Shown here piece after piece: positions 43,738 through 52,144 of a DNA stretch of 64,000 nucleotides (the first letter of the stretch is position 1; each line of letters begins with the position of its first letter). A program made the position numbers and the translations under genes. The stretch comes from Pedobacter duraquae (lineage in GTDB: Bacteria; Bacteroidota; Bacteroidia; Sphingobacteriales; Sphingobacteriaceae): positions 620,001 through 684,000 of the forward strand of contig NZ_SNWM01000002.1 in NCBI RefSeq assembly GCF_004362245.1. The letters run 5' to 3'. Under the pieces are notes generated by a model, which saw only the letters and a list, made by a program, of their open reading frames with translations, was not told where the DNA came from and did not search any database.

Positions 43738-45522
43738 TTATAACATTTTAGTTTCAAACCAAAGATAGGCCAGAGAAAACAAGAATAATACAAAAAATAG
43801 CCATTTTGACACTTCTTTTTCGAAATCTTCTGTAGCGACACGAGCTTTTAAGACCTCATCAGCAAGATTTTTTATAGAATTTCTATTTTCAGATATCAGG
43901 TTCTGCGCTCTTAAAGCTTTCCAATCTCCGATATCGTATACGTAGAAATAATTAGCAGCTTTTTCTTTTGCCTGAAAACGATTCCATCCTTTTCCGGACA
44001 CCCATCCTGTACTTTGCCAATAAAACGGCAATACAGTGTTCTGCAAAACACTGCTACCAGCATCGTTAAGCTTTATTTCAGGCAACCCGTTACTTATATT
44101 GCTTTCAAATATCACATTTACTTCGTCTCTCACAACAGGAAATAACGGACTAACATGAAATACCTCAGCCGCGATTTGTTTTCTGGCACTTTTACCTAAT
44201 ATATATGCCCAATATTCTGCATAGTCTTTTTTCTGTCCAGACAAAATCCAGTTGTATGTTGAAGACAACACCGTGGCACCAAGCCTGCCATTTCCGTAAA
44301 GGCCTGTATTGACGAAGATTTTCCCTTTCTGATCACGCACTAAAGCGATCGTTCCCGGGGCTGACTGGATGGATAATGATTGCCCTGTTGAAATTGGTTT
44401 TAAAGAAGTTGTACTTTCATCCAATATTGGTGTAAAAGAAGTCGTAATCGTGTCCGACGAATTAATCAGCTGAAACTTCTGACCTAAGGCCGATAACTGT
44501 TTTGTTTCATTAAAGCGGATTAACAAACCTAGTCCTGCAGCCACAGCATTTCTCAATTCTGCATTGGCTGCGTTACCCAGTTGAGCAAGCTCATCATCAT
44601 CAGCGATGACAAGATCATATTTTTTTAATATTCCGGTCGTCAGCGCTGTACCCTGTTGACCCTCGAGGTTAACTTGCTCTGTACTGAATTTATCTTTACT
44701 AATACGGGTTCTGAAAACCGCGGGATATTTTGCTTCTAACAACCAATTTTTTAAAAACTTGTATTCAAAGTCAGGAGAAGAAGAGAGCACAAGGACTTTG
44801 ATCTTACCTACCGGCAGCACCTCAAAAGGAACTGGCGAAGAGGAAATCAATGTCTCTCCCGAAAATGCCATTACAGTATATACTGCCCGGCCCAGCTGTC
44901 GGGGAACAGATCTCAACAAAAAGTTATACTTGCCGTGAGCAGCCACTTTTACGGAGTCGAGGTGCGTACCCGATCCTACCAGTAATAGCTTCACAGGCTG
45001 ATCAGTAGTATTGTTATAAGTTCCCAATACATCCAGAGATTCGGACTCCCGCACCACATTAGACCAAGATGCCGCTATGATGCCTTCTGGCTCCGCACCG
45101 GGAACAAAAGTATAGCGCAGATCTTTTGTATATTTCAATAATGCAGGCGGTAATCCATTTCCGTAAACGCGAAGACTGTTTACATCTTCATGCGTCTTCA
45201 AATAATAAGGAAGATCTGCAATTAACTTTACAGATGTACTTTTATACTTCCGGAACACCAAACTATCGAGCGTATAATAAAGGGAATCGTCTGCCAGTTT
45301 ATTTGTGGCTCCTTCAGTTAAAAGCACCAATTCCTTTTGGTTCACGCTTCTGCTTGCGCGGTATGTTAACGGAGCAATCAAAAACAACAGTGCAACAATA
45401 GCGATAACGACCGCGAGGACGCGGAACAACAATCTGGCTTTATTATCCCTTTTAATTTCGAAATAGATCAACACGAGACACAACAAAGTAGCAGCAATAT
45501 ACATTGGGTACAATTTTTCCAT
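43738..45522 (-). CDS. Membrane-anchored GATase-like protein of MoxR/BatA operon
   Basis: A 594-residue protein with two N-terminal TM helices (YIAATLLCLVLIYFEI; VLAVVIAIVALLFLIAPL), a large extracytoplasmic part and a C-terminal TM helix (WLFFVLFLFSLAYLWF). The central GKIKVLVLSSSPDFEYKFLKNWL / YDLVIADDDELAQL region resembles the class I glutamine-amidotransferase-like domain found in proteins of the MoxR-DUF58-BatA operons. No catalytic Cys is obvious, so it is probably non-enzymatic. It begins 1 nt after the DUF4175-like gene. Confidence 0.7.
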   Translation of the reverse strand: MEKLYPMYIAATLLCLVLIYFEIKRDNKARLLFRVLAVVIAIVALLFLIAPLTYRASRSVNQKELVLLTEGATNKLADDSLYYTLDSLVFRKYKSTSVKLIADLPYYLKTHEDVNSLRVYGNGLPPALLKYTKDLRYTFVPGAEPEGIIAASWSNVVRESESLDVLGTYNNTTDQPVKLLLVGSGTHLDSVKVAAHGKYNFLLRSVPRQLGRAVYTVMAFSGETLISSSPVPFEVLPVGKIKVLVLSSSPDFEYKFLKNWLLEAKYPAVFRTRISKDKFSTEQVNLEGQQGTALTTGILKKYDLVIADDDELAQLGNAANAELRNAVAAGLGLLIRFNETKQLSALGQKFQLINSSDTITTSFTPILDESTTSLKPISTGQSLSIQSAPGTIALVRDQKGKIFVNTGLYGNGRLGATVLSSTYNWILSGQKKDYAEYWAYILGKSARKQIAAEVFHVSPLFPVVRDEVNVIFESNISNGLPEIKLNDAGSSVLQNTVLPFYWQSTGWVSGKGWNRFQAKEKAANYFYVYDIGDWKALRAQNLISENRNSIKNLADEVLKARVATEDFEKEVSKWLFFVLFLFSLAYLWFETKML

Positions 45523-45523
45523 C

Positions 45524-47695
45524 TTATTGCATGCGGTTTAATTGTTTGAAATAAGATTTGGTGAGTTCCGAGGATCTTGCCGACAACTGTACAGGAACTG
45601 CGAGCTCAGCACCAATCAGCAAACTCAGGCCTTTCTGCATAGCCGCAATATCTCTGGCTTGCGGATTACCATTTTTCCATAACGCAAGAACTTTCTTGGT
45701 CGACTTCAATGCATCGAGGTATTTAGCCGGTGTATTTGAAGCTGCTGCCGACAGTTGTTGCTGAGCCTGTAGCAGCACGCCCAAATCGCCAGGCATAGCG
45801 GGCAGACCTTCTTTTTTATTTTCCAACATGGCCAAAGTCGCCTTTAACACAGTAACGCTTTTATTTCCAGCACCACCACTCCTTGATGTCTGTACGCCAT
45901 TTACTTCCTTGAGCTCACCAGTAAGCCTTTTTTCCGGCTTAATAGGACTTGTTTTAAATGTCGTTTTTGCCACATAAGCCCTTGATTTTTGCTGAAGATC
46001 TTTCAGTAATCTCAAAGCCTTATATTCAAAAGGAAGTGCCTGTTGCGGCTCGTAGGTGCGCAAACGAAGTTCTGCCGTCCACATCTCATTGAGGGTGGCT
46101 TTTAATTGCGCTTTCAATTCAGGTTCAAAAAATGTGGCATCTTCAGAGGTATCATGTTTGTGTGCATACTGATCCATGATTGCCTGAGTATTTCCAAATT
46201 CCACCGCTTCGGCATGTTGCTCAGCCTCATGCCCATGCTCATCTTTGCCTTCTGCATGTTTACCTTCTTTTTCATCGGCATGACCGCCGCCAATATTCGT
46301 TTCTTCTTCTTCACCCAGGAATTTACCGTAACGCAGCCTAAGCATTTTTTGATCTATGCCCAGGTTATTGCTTTTATTCTTGAATTCTTCTTCAGACATC
46401 CCGGCTTTCTCCTTCAGCAATTTTTCTGTATCCATAATGAGCTGGCGCTGACTCCTAAAATATTCAGGAACAAGGTTAACACCGTTATCAATACCTGCAA
46501 GGCTCATTAGTTCCGTTGTATCCTGGATAGAGACAAAATAAGTATCTGACCTACTCAACTGTCCGTGGTTGTCTTTTGCATTAATATAAAAGTAAAGCTC
46601 ATCGCCAGGCTTCATGCCAAGCTCGCGGAGCAGTATCCGCTGACTTATCTGTATGCTACGCTGGTTATGAATATTTGTTTGCAGCGCAATCTTCTTCTCT
46701 TTAAAACTTACAGCCTCACCTTTACCGCTAGCCATTGTTGCCGAGATCGAGGCATCAGTAATCCCATAATCATCGTTAAGCAATACCTTCAGATCAATCT
46801 GTTGTGGCTGTCCAATATCAATTGTACTATGCTGGGCTGGATTTGTTATCCTGATGGCAACGGGTAGATCCGGAGTTACCTCCATCTGGTAATAATCAGA
46901 TTTTTTTCCATTGAGCACAATTTGATAGAATCCAGACTTTGCAATCAGACGACTGGCAGACCAGGTTGATTTATTGTCCGCGGATTTTAATGGAACACTT
47001 TCATTATCATTAAGCAATAGCACCATAGACTGAACAGGCAGAGAGGTCTTGATAGCCCATTTGACCATGGAGCCAGTCTCTGCAGTCAGGCTGAATTGCT
47101 GCTGACTGCGTGCTTGTTTGCCGGTATATGCTGGAGGTGTTATTGTAATTACAAAACCGGATACCTCCGCAGGGATATTTTCTTTGACAACAGGCATACC
47201 AGCATTTTTTTCTGTTATAGAATCAGTTATGCTCCTATTAGATTGCGAAATGAAGGAAAGCCCATAGGACAGTGCAATTGCAGCGACGAGTACCAGCACC
47301 GGGCCTACAAGCTGTTTCCATGGCGCATCAGAAATCTTTTTAGCAGACAGCACTTTGTTAACACGATCTGCCTGTAAACGCTGTAGCAAACTAAGATTTT
47401 CTTCAGGTTCCAGCACAAGCCAGCTGCTTTGTTCAACTTCTGGAAATTGATCATCAACAAATCGAGAGACCTGGGCACTGGAAATGTTCCAGTATTTCAT
47501 CCAGGCAGAGATACCAGCAAACAACAGTAGAAATATCAATACAAAAGCTTTCCAGCCCGTACCTAAAAAGTGCATCGCAACAGTAGCAGAAATAATTGCT
47601 GCCGTGGCGGCAAAACAAAATGCTTTGACTGCATCAGAAAATATCCAACGTCGCCGCAATCCCTCTATCCAATATTTACCTTCGGAACTCCTCAT
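45524..47695 (-). CDS. Large DUF4175-like membrane protein with His-rich insert
   Basis: A 723-residue protein. Two N-terminal TM hairpin helices (AFCFAATAAIISATVAM; AFVLIFLLLFAGISAW), a third TM around 128-150, then a long periplasmic part: beta-rich domain (FVITITPPAYTGKQA) and coiled-coil C-terminal half. The architecture matches the DUF4175-like proteins typical of this operon. An unusual His/Glu/Lys-rich segment at about 467-500 (HAEGKDEHGHEAEQHAEAVE) could bind metal. It overlaps the BatA-type gene by 4 nt (ATGA). Confidence 0.75.
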   Translation of the reverse strand: MRSSEGKYWIEGLRRRWIFSDAVKAFCFAATAAIISATVAMHFLGTGWKAFVLIFLLLFAGISAWMKYWNISSAQVSRFVDDQFPEVEQSSWLVLEPEENLSLLQRLQADRVNKVLSAKKISDAPWKQLVGPVLVLVAAIALSYGLSFISQSNRSITDSITEKNAGMPVVKENIPAEVSGFVITITPPAYTGKQARSQQQFSLTAETGSMVKWAIKTSLPVQSMVLLLNDNESVPLKSADNKSTWSASRLIAKSGFYQIVLNGKKSDYYQMEVTPDLPVAIRITNPAQHSTIDIGQPQQIDLKVLLNDDYGITDASISATMASGKGEAVSFKEKKIALQTNIHNQRSIQISQRILLRELGMKPGDELYFYINAKDNHGQLSRSDTYFVSIQDTTELMSLAGIDNGVNLVPEYFRSQRQLIMDTEKLLKEKAGMSEEEFKNKSNNLGIDQKMLRLRYGKFLGEEEETNIGGGHADEKEGKHAEGKDEHGHEAEQHAEAVEFGNTQAIMDQYAHKHDTSEDATFFEPELKAQLKATLNEMWTAELRLRTYEPQQALPFEYKALRLLKDLQQKSRAYVAKTTFKTSPIKPEKRLTGELKEVNGVQTSRSGGAGNKSVTVLKATLAMLENKKEGLPAMPGDLGVLLQAQQQLSAAASNTPAKYLDALKSTKKVLALWKNGNPQARDIAAMQKGLSLLIGAELAVPVQLSARSSELTKSYFKQLNRMQ

Positions 47696-49092
47696 ATACC
47701 CTGTCTTGTTTTTCTGTAAGATAACCAGCGCTCAGCGATAAACACGATGAATAGCAGCCACCAGATATAGTTTTCAATTGCTTTTGTTTCGTAGGAAGTC
47801 GCGGGGGTTATTCCTTTTTCTGAAGACCCCGAAATACCCGCTATACTTGTCGTGCTTACAGCATTAAGATAACGCTCATCCTCCTTAAAACCATATATAG
47901 CAGCCGGGTCTGGGTTTAAAACAGGCAGCATTGCCATCAGCATGCCATTACTCCAAACCATCGATGTCCATTGTGGACTAAAGCGGCTATAAAATTTATA
48001 CAGATGCACACCCAATTCCCGTGTTTCTACAAGCAACGGCTCACCAAAGCCATCAGTCCATACCGGAACACCAGCTTTTTCTGTCGTTGCCGTACGCTGA
48101 TAAAGTTGTGTTTCATCGAGTGCATCTCCTCTCAGTTTAAGAATCTGCGATTTAAGTTTGAATGGCTTAGCTCCCGCATAAGCAAAAACCGTAGTCCCAG
48201 GAGCCAAACCCTTGAGCTGAACATCAGTTAACCGTTCATCTGACAACCAAAAGATAAAGGTGCCTGGTTTTTTAATGTCTTCTACGGTTTGAACAGTACG
48301 CAGATGCACCTTATGTTTTGTAAAATCAGCGATTGCTAAAACTGCCGCCCTAACATAACTGGCGCCACCAGATTTTGACGATTCGTAAATAGCAATCTCT
48401 TGATTTACGGTATCTGCAAAGGTGCTAACAGGGCTGTAGTAAGTCCCCGCTGCAGAAGAGTGTGCTGTTAAGCCACCCACTGGCCAGGTCGTTTTCAAAC
48501 TGTCGTCAACAGACGCAAGTTGCCAGTGTAGTGCAAGCTGTGTAACTGGCAATGCCCCGGAAAATCGGCTCAATTGATTTCCAGTATACAGGTAAACCTT
48601 GAAACCTGCGCCTAGCGACTGATCGAGGTGGCGTAGCATAGAGAAATAAGATGGTCCTGTTGTTGAAGGCTTAGAAAAAACCGTTGCAGTATCCTTCAGA
48701 TCAATCAGTGGAAATTTTAGCGCTAAATCATGAAGCTGGTAACCCTTTGACAATAATGAATCCAATTGCCTTTTATGTTTTGTCCACACCTCTTTAAGCA
48801 AAGCACGTTCTACGACTATCCACCCCGGACGGTCTGCAGTAATCTGCTTAGTTCGGTATACCGGCAGGGCAAGTAAAAGTGACACCAGCAAAAGCAGTAT
48901 ACACCTGATTAGCAGCAATGGCCAGTCGGTAACCTTTAGGTTTCTCGACCTTTGATTAGAAGGAGAGCCGAGCAGAGCGATACTACCGATTTTGAGTGTC
49001 TTCCCATTTTTTATATTCCACAGATGTACGATTACCGGGACAATAATGCCCAGCGCAGCTAAAAGACCAAGGGGATACAGCAGTTGAAACAT
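47692..49092 (-). CDS. BatA-type (aerotolerance regulator N-terminal) membrane protein
   Basis: A 466-residue protein with the BatA/aerotolerance N-terminal domain: FQLLYPLGLLAALGIIVPVIVHLWN (TM1), then WPLLLIRCILLLLVSLLLALPVY (TM2). A roughly 380-residue extracytoplasmic part and a C-terminal TM (YIWWLLFIVFIAERW) follow. It has no VWA domain, unlike full BatA/BatB. It belongs to the MoxR-DUF58 module, starting 1 nt after the DUF58 gene. Confidence 0.82.
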   Translation of the reverse strand: MFQLLYPLGLLAALGIIVPVIVHLWNIKNGKTLKIGSIALLGSPSNQRSRNLKVTDWPLLLIRCILLLLVSLLLALPVYRTKQITADRPGWIVVERALLKEVWTKHKRQLDSLLSKGYQLHDLALKFPLIDLKDTATVFSKPSTTGPSYFSMLRHLDQSLGAGFKVYLYTGNQLSRFSGALPVTQLALHWQLASVDDSLKTTWPVGGLTAHSSAAGTYYSPVSTFADTVNQEIAIYESSKSGGASYVRAAVLAIADFTKHKVHLRTVQTVEDIKKPGTFIFWLSDERLTDVQLKGLAPGTTVFAYAGAKPFKLKSQILKLRGDALDETQLYQRTATTEKAGVPVWTDGFGEPLLVETRELGVHLYKFYSRFSPQWTSMVWSNGMLMAMLPVLNPDPAAIYGFKEDERYLNAVSTTSIAGISGSSEKGITPATSYETKAIENYIWWLLFIVFIAERWLSYRKTRQGI

Positions 49093-49093
49093 C

Positions 49094-49981
49094 TTATACT
49101 TTTAATTTTTTTCTTTGGTTTAAGAAATCCCTGAGCGCCTGTTCCAGCGGCTCATCAGTACTTAACATCCTGTAAAATATGCGTTTATTCAATGCTTTTG
49201 TTTTAACCTCTTCAAGGTAACTTTCCAGTTTTGCTTTATAAGTTTTACGGATGGATGATTGATCTACCTGAATCGTAGCTCCCGTCTCAAGGTCTTCAAA
49301 TGTAGAGTAGCCTTTAAAATCCAATGCAAGTTCATTTGCCGACATCAGGTGAAAAACAATCACTTCATGTTTTAAGGTACTCACAGTATCCAGCAGGTCA
49401 AAAATTTCCGTTTCACTCTGATACAAATCTGTAATAAATATTGTGAGTTCTTTTTGGCTGGCACCGGAATACAGTTGCTTATAATGCGCTGCCTTTGTAA
49501 AACTACCTTCAGGCTTGATCTGTTCCAGTTGAAAAAACAGCCTGGAAAGATGCTGAAAATCCTGCTTTACGGGCAGAGAAATTACTTCATGTGATTTAAA
49601 AACATTCAAGCCAATGGCATCTCCCTGCAAGTTGCCGAGATAGGCCAAAGACGCAGCAAGGTAGCGGGCATATTCTATTTTTGTGTAGTCGCCATCAGAA
49701 TGATTCATGGAAGCACTTGCATCGATCACCAGACGGATGGAAATATTTGTCTCAATTTCCGACTCCCTGATATAATAGCGGTCTGATCGGGCAAACATCT
49801 TCCAATCAAGCAACCGCAGATCATCACCCGGCTGATAACTCCTGTATTGACTAAATTCCATACCTGGACCTTTGATCGTACTCTTGTTAATTCCATTAAT
49901 AAAACCTTCAATAGTAGTTTTTGCTGCCAGAGAAAGCTCTTTAATGGCCATTAATATTTTCGGATCGAGGAGTTTACTCAT
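49094..49981 (-). CDS. DUF58 (VWA-like) protein
   Basis: A 295-residue DUF58 protein. The signature GPGMEFSQYRSYQPGDDLRLLDWKMFARSDRYYIRE is at about 40-75, followed by a VWA-like MIDAS stretch VIDASASMNHSDGDY. DUF58 proteins are the usual partners of MoxR AAA+ ATPases. The ATG at 49981 overlaps the MoxR TGA (ATGA), and is preferred over a GTG two codons upstream. Confidence 0.92.
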   Translation of the reverse strand: MSKLLDPKILMAIKELSLAAKTTIEGFINGINKSTIKGPGMEFSQYRSYQPGDDLRLLDWKMFARSDRYYIRESEIETNISIRLVIDASASMNHSDGDYTKIEYARYLAASLAYLGNLQGDAIGLNVFKSHEVISLPVKQDFQHLSRLFFQLEQIKPEGSFTKAAHYKQLYSGASQKELTIFITDLYQSETEIFDLLDTVSTLKHEVIVFHLMSANELALDFKGYSTFEDLETGATIQVDQSSIRKTYKAKLESYLEEVKTKALNKRIFYRMLSTDEPLEQALRDFLNQRKKLKV

Positions 49982-50973
49982 TTCCACTGGGGTTTAACCA
50001 CCACTTTAATCAATTCTTCGGTAACGCGGTCTGCACTTACCTGCTCTGCCTCTGCCTTAAAGTTCATCAGGATCCGATGTCTGAGCACAGGATAAGCCAT
50101 AGTATGTATATCTTCAGGTATAACAGCGTAACGACCATTAAAAAGGGCGCGTGCTTTAGCCGTTAAGATGAGCGCCTGTCCAGCCCTTGGGCCAGCACCC
50201 CACCTAACCCATTCTTTGACATATGCGTAGGCTGTAGTGTCGGGCCGTGTTGCGCGGATCAGTTCACTTACATAGGCAACCATATCATCACTGATGCTTA
50301 CATCACGCACCAGGCTTTGGAGTTGAATGATATCCTCTGAGCCAATAACCGCTTCTACTTTATTTTTTTTCTTTCCTGTGGTACTGCTTAACACAGCGAT
50401 TTCTTCTGCTGCAGAAGGATACCCGATCTTAACATATAAAAGAAACCTGTCCAGCTGTGCTTCAGGCAAGGGGTATGTGCCTGCCTGCTCAATAGGGTTC
50501 TGCGTAGCTAATATGAAAAACGGTTTATCTAACGGATAAGTCTGTCCACCATAAGTTACTTCAAACTCCTGCATTGCTTCTAACAATGCCGATTGTGTTT
50601 TCGGAGGAGTCCTGTTGATCTCATCAGCCAGAATGATATTTGCAAATATTGGCCCTTTATTGAATTTAAAGAAGCGCTTGCCTGTAACATGGTCCTCTTC
50701 GAGGATTTCCGTTCCAAGAATATCCGTAGGCATCAGATCGGGTGTAAACTGAATACGTCTAAAAGAAAGATCCAGCGCCTGCGACATCGTGCGTACCATC
50801 AACGTTTTTGCCAGTCCAGGCACCCCTTCCAGCAAACAATGGCCTCCGGCCATCAATGCAATCAGCATTTCTTCTATGACCACATCCTGGCCAACTATGA
50901 CTTTCTGTATTTCCTTTTTCAACAGTGAAAGCTTACCGATAAGCATTCTCACATTACTTTCTGAAATCTCCAA
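49978..50973 (-). CDS. MoxR-family AAA+ ATPase
   Basis: A 331-residue MoxR ATPase. Walker A LLEGVPGLAKT at 47-57, Walker B IILADEINR at 113-121, sensor 1 ILATQNP, and the family block DRFLLYVKIGYP. MoxR proteins act as chaperone-like ATPases that activate or assemble complexes, generally through a co-encoded VWA/DUF58 protein. The start is TTG at 50973: an in-frame TAA is 6 codons upstream and the first ATG (codon 10) would cut the conserved N-terminal helix. It is the first gene of the minus-strand operon. Confidence 0.92.
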   Translation of the reverse strand: MEISESNVRMLIGKLSLLKKEIQKVIVGQDVVIEEMLIALMAGGHCLLEGVPGLAKTLMVRTMSQALDLSFRRIQFTPDLMPTDILGTEILEEDHVTGKRFFKFNKGPIFANIILADEINRTPPKTQSALLEAMQEFEVTYGGQTYPLDKPFFILATQNPIEQAGTYPLPEAQLDRFLLYVKIGYPSAAEEIAVLSSTTGKKKNKVEAVIGSEDIIQLQSLVRDVSISDDMVAYVSELIRATRPDTTAYAYVKEWVRWGAGPRAGQALILTAKARALFNGRYAVIPEDIHTMAYPVLRHRILMNFKAEAEQVSADRVTEELIKVVVKPQWK

Positions 50974-51131
50974 GATATTATATGTGTTTTATGACCAATG
51001 ATGTATAAATCGATTTCAATATAGGGCGAATTCAATAGAATCGTTTATAAAAATCATAGAATATCGAAAAAATTACACTTCAAAGCAGTCGTTAGAGCGG
51101 ATTCTCGCAAAATATGCATTAAATTAGATGA

Positions 51132-51761
51132 ATGTTAAAGAATAAGTTCACGTTTGCCCGCCTAAAATACAGTTCCGGTGATTGGGATACCGATCAACGG
51201 ATGCCTGCAAATATTCTAAACTCCATTTTAGAATATACCACAATCCCTTTTGACCCCGCGGAGAAAGTAATAGACCTGGGCAGTCCTGACATTTTTAATT
51301 ATCCTTTTTGCTACCTAAGCGGACACAAACTCGTGCAGTTTAACAAACAGGAAGGAGCAAACTTCAAGAAATATGTGGAAAATGGAGGCTTTGTATTTGT
51401 AGACGATTGCAATCACGACATTGACGGTTTATTCTCAAAATCTTTTGAGGCGCAGATGGCTTCACTATTCGGTCCGCAGGCGCTAAAAAAGATTGCAAAC
51501 AATCATCCTATATATACGTCTTTTTTTAAGTTTGAGAAAGGCCCTCCTACCACATCATTTGAACTTAATGGCTGGGGAGACGATCTAGTCCACGATTACC
51601 TCAAGGCCGTTCAGATAAATAACAGAATTGGTGTATTATTCAGCAATAAGGACTACGGTTGTGAGTGGGACTATGATTTCCGAAATAAACGCTTCCTCTC
51701 CGAGGACAATACAAAATTCGGTGTCAACATTATATTATATGCTTTAGGCATTAATGCTTGA
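51132..51761 (+). CDS. DUF4159-domain protein
   Basis: A 209-residue protein matching DUF4159: RLKYSSGDWDTDQRMPANIL at the start, DIFNYPFCYLSGHKLVQFNKQEGANFKKYVENGGFVFVDDC in the middle, and GVNIILYALGIN at the end. DUF4159 has a GATase/ThuA-like fold and is often encoded with MoxR-DUF58-BatA genes. Here it is divergent from moxR with a 158-nt gap. No signal peptide is seen, although homologues are often secreted. A terminator follows. Confidence 0.86.
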   Translation: MLKNKFTFARLKYSSGDWDTDQRMPANILNSILEYTTIPFDPAEKVIDLGSPDIFNYPFCYLSGHKLVQFNKQEGANFKKYVENGGFVFVDDCNHDIDGLFSKSFEAQMASLFGPQALKKIANNHPIYTSFFKFEKGPPTTSFELNGWGDDLVHDYLKAVQINNRIGVLFSNKDYGCEWDYDFRNKRFLSEDNTKFGVNIILYALGINA

Positions 51762-51787
51762 CCTCAACATAGCTCTTTAAAAGCTCC

Positions 51788-51818
51788 AGCCTTCCAACAA
51801 AATGGAGGGCTTTTTTTT
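51788..51818 (+). terminator. Intrinsic terminator after DUF4159 gene
   Basis: AGCCTTCC / GGAGGGCT stem (one G-T pair), AACAAAAT loop, then eight T on the plus strand. Confidence 0.8.
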
Positions 51819-52144
51819 GGCATAAAAACTCATCTATTTTAAAAAACACGCAAAAAAAACTGGACTTAATTACAAAATCAGACAAAATACAAGCGAAAAA
51901 CATATTTAAAATCCAAAATAACCAAACAAAACAAACAAAAAGCCAGTGACAACTAAATATTTCGTAAATAAATTACCTAAAAAAGTGATTTATCATGACG
52001 TATTTAATGCAAAAAACATAATTACAACACTTATTAATTGAAATAAATATAAAAATGTTCCATTTCGTCACTTTTTAAAAACAAAAGACACAAAAAACAT
52101 TCTAAAATCATCATATTTAGAAAAACTAAACTAAAAACTAAAAT
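51819..52144 (+). other. AT-rich, G-poor leader region of susC-like gene
   Basis: The 326 nt hold no gene. The plus strand is markedly poor in G and rich in A, with repeats such as ACTAAA near the ATG and an unstructured A-rich end. Such leaders are common before strongly expressed SusC genes. No exact TAnnTTTG promoter or DnaA box was found. Confidence 0.5.

Noticed and set aside
46114..46314. Basic 66-codon frame opposite phase within the DUF4175-like gene
   Set aside because: It is an out-of-frame reading of the His/Glu/Lys-rich insert, not an independent gene.
51819..52144. AT-rich region as replication origin
   Set aside because: No DnaA-box cluster, and neighbouring genes are not origin-linked; it fits a leader of a SusC gene better.
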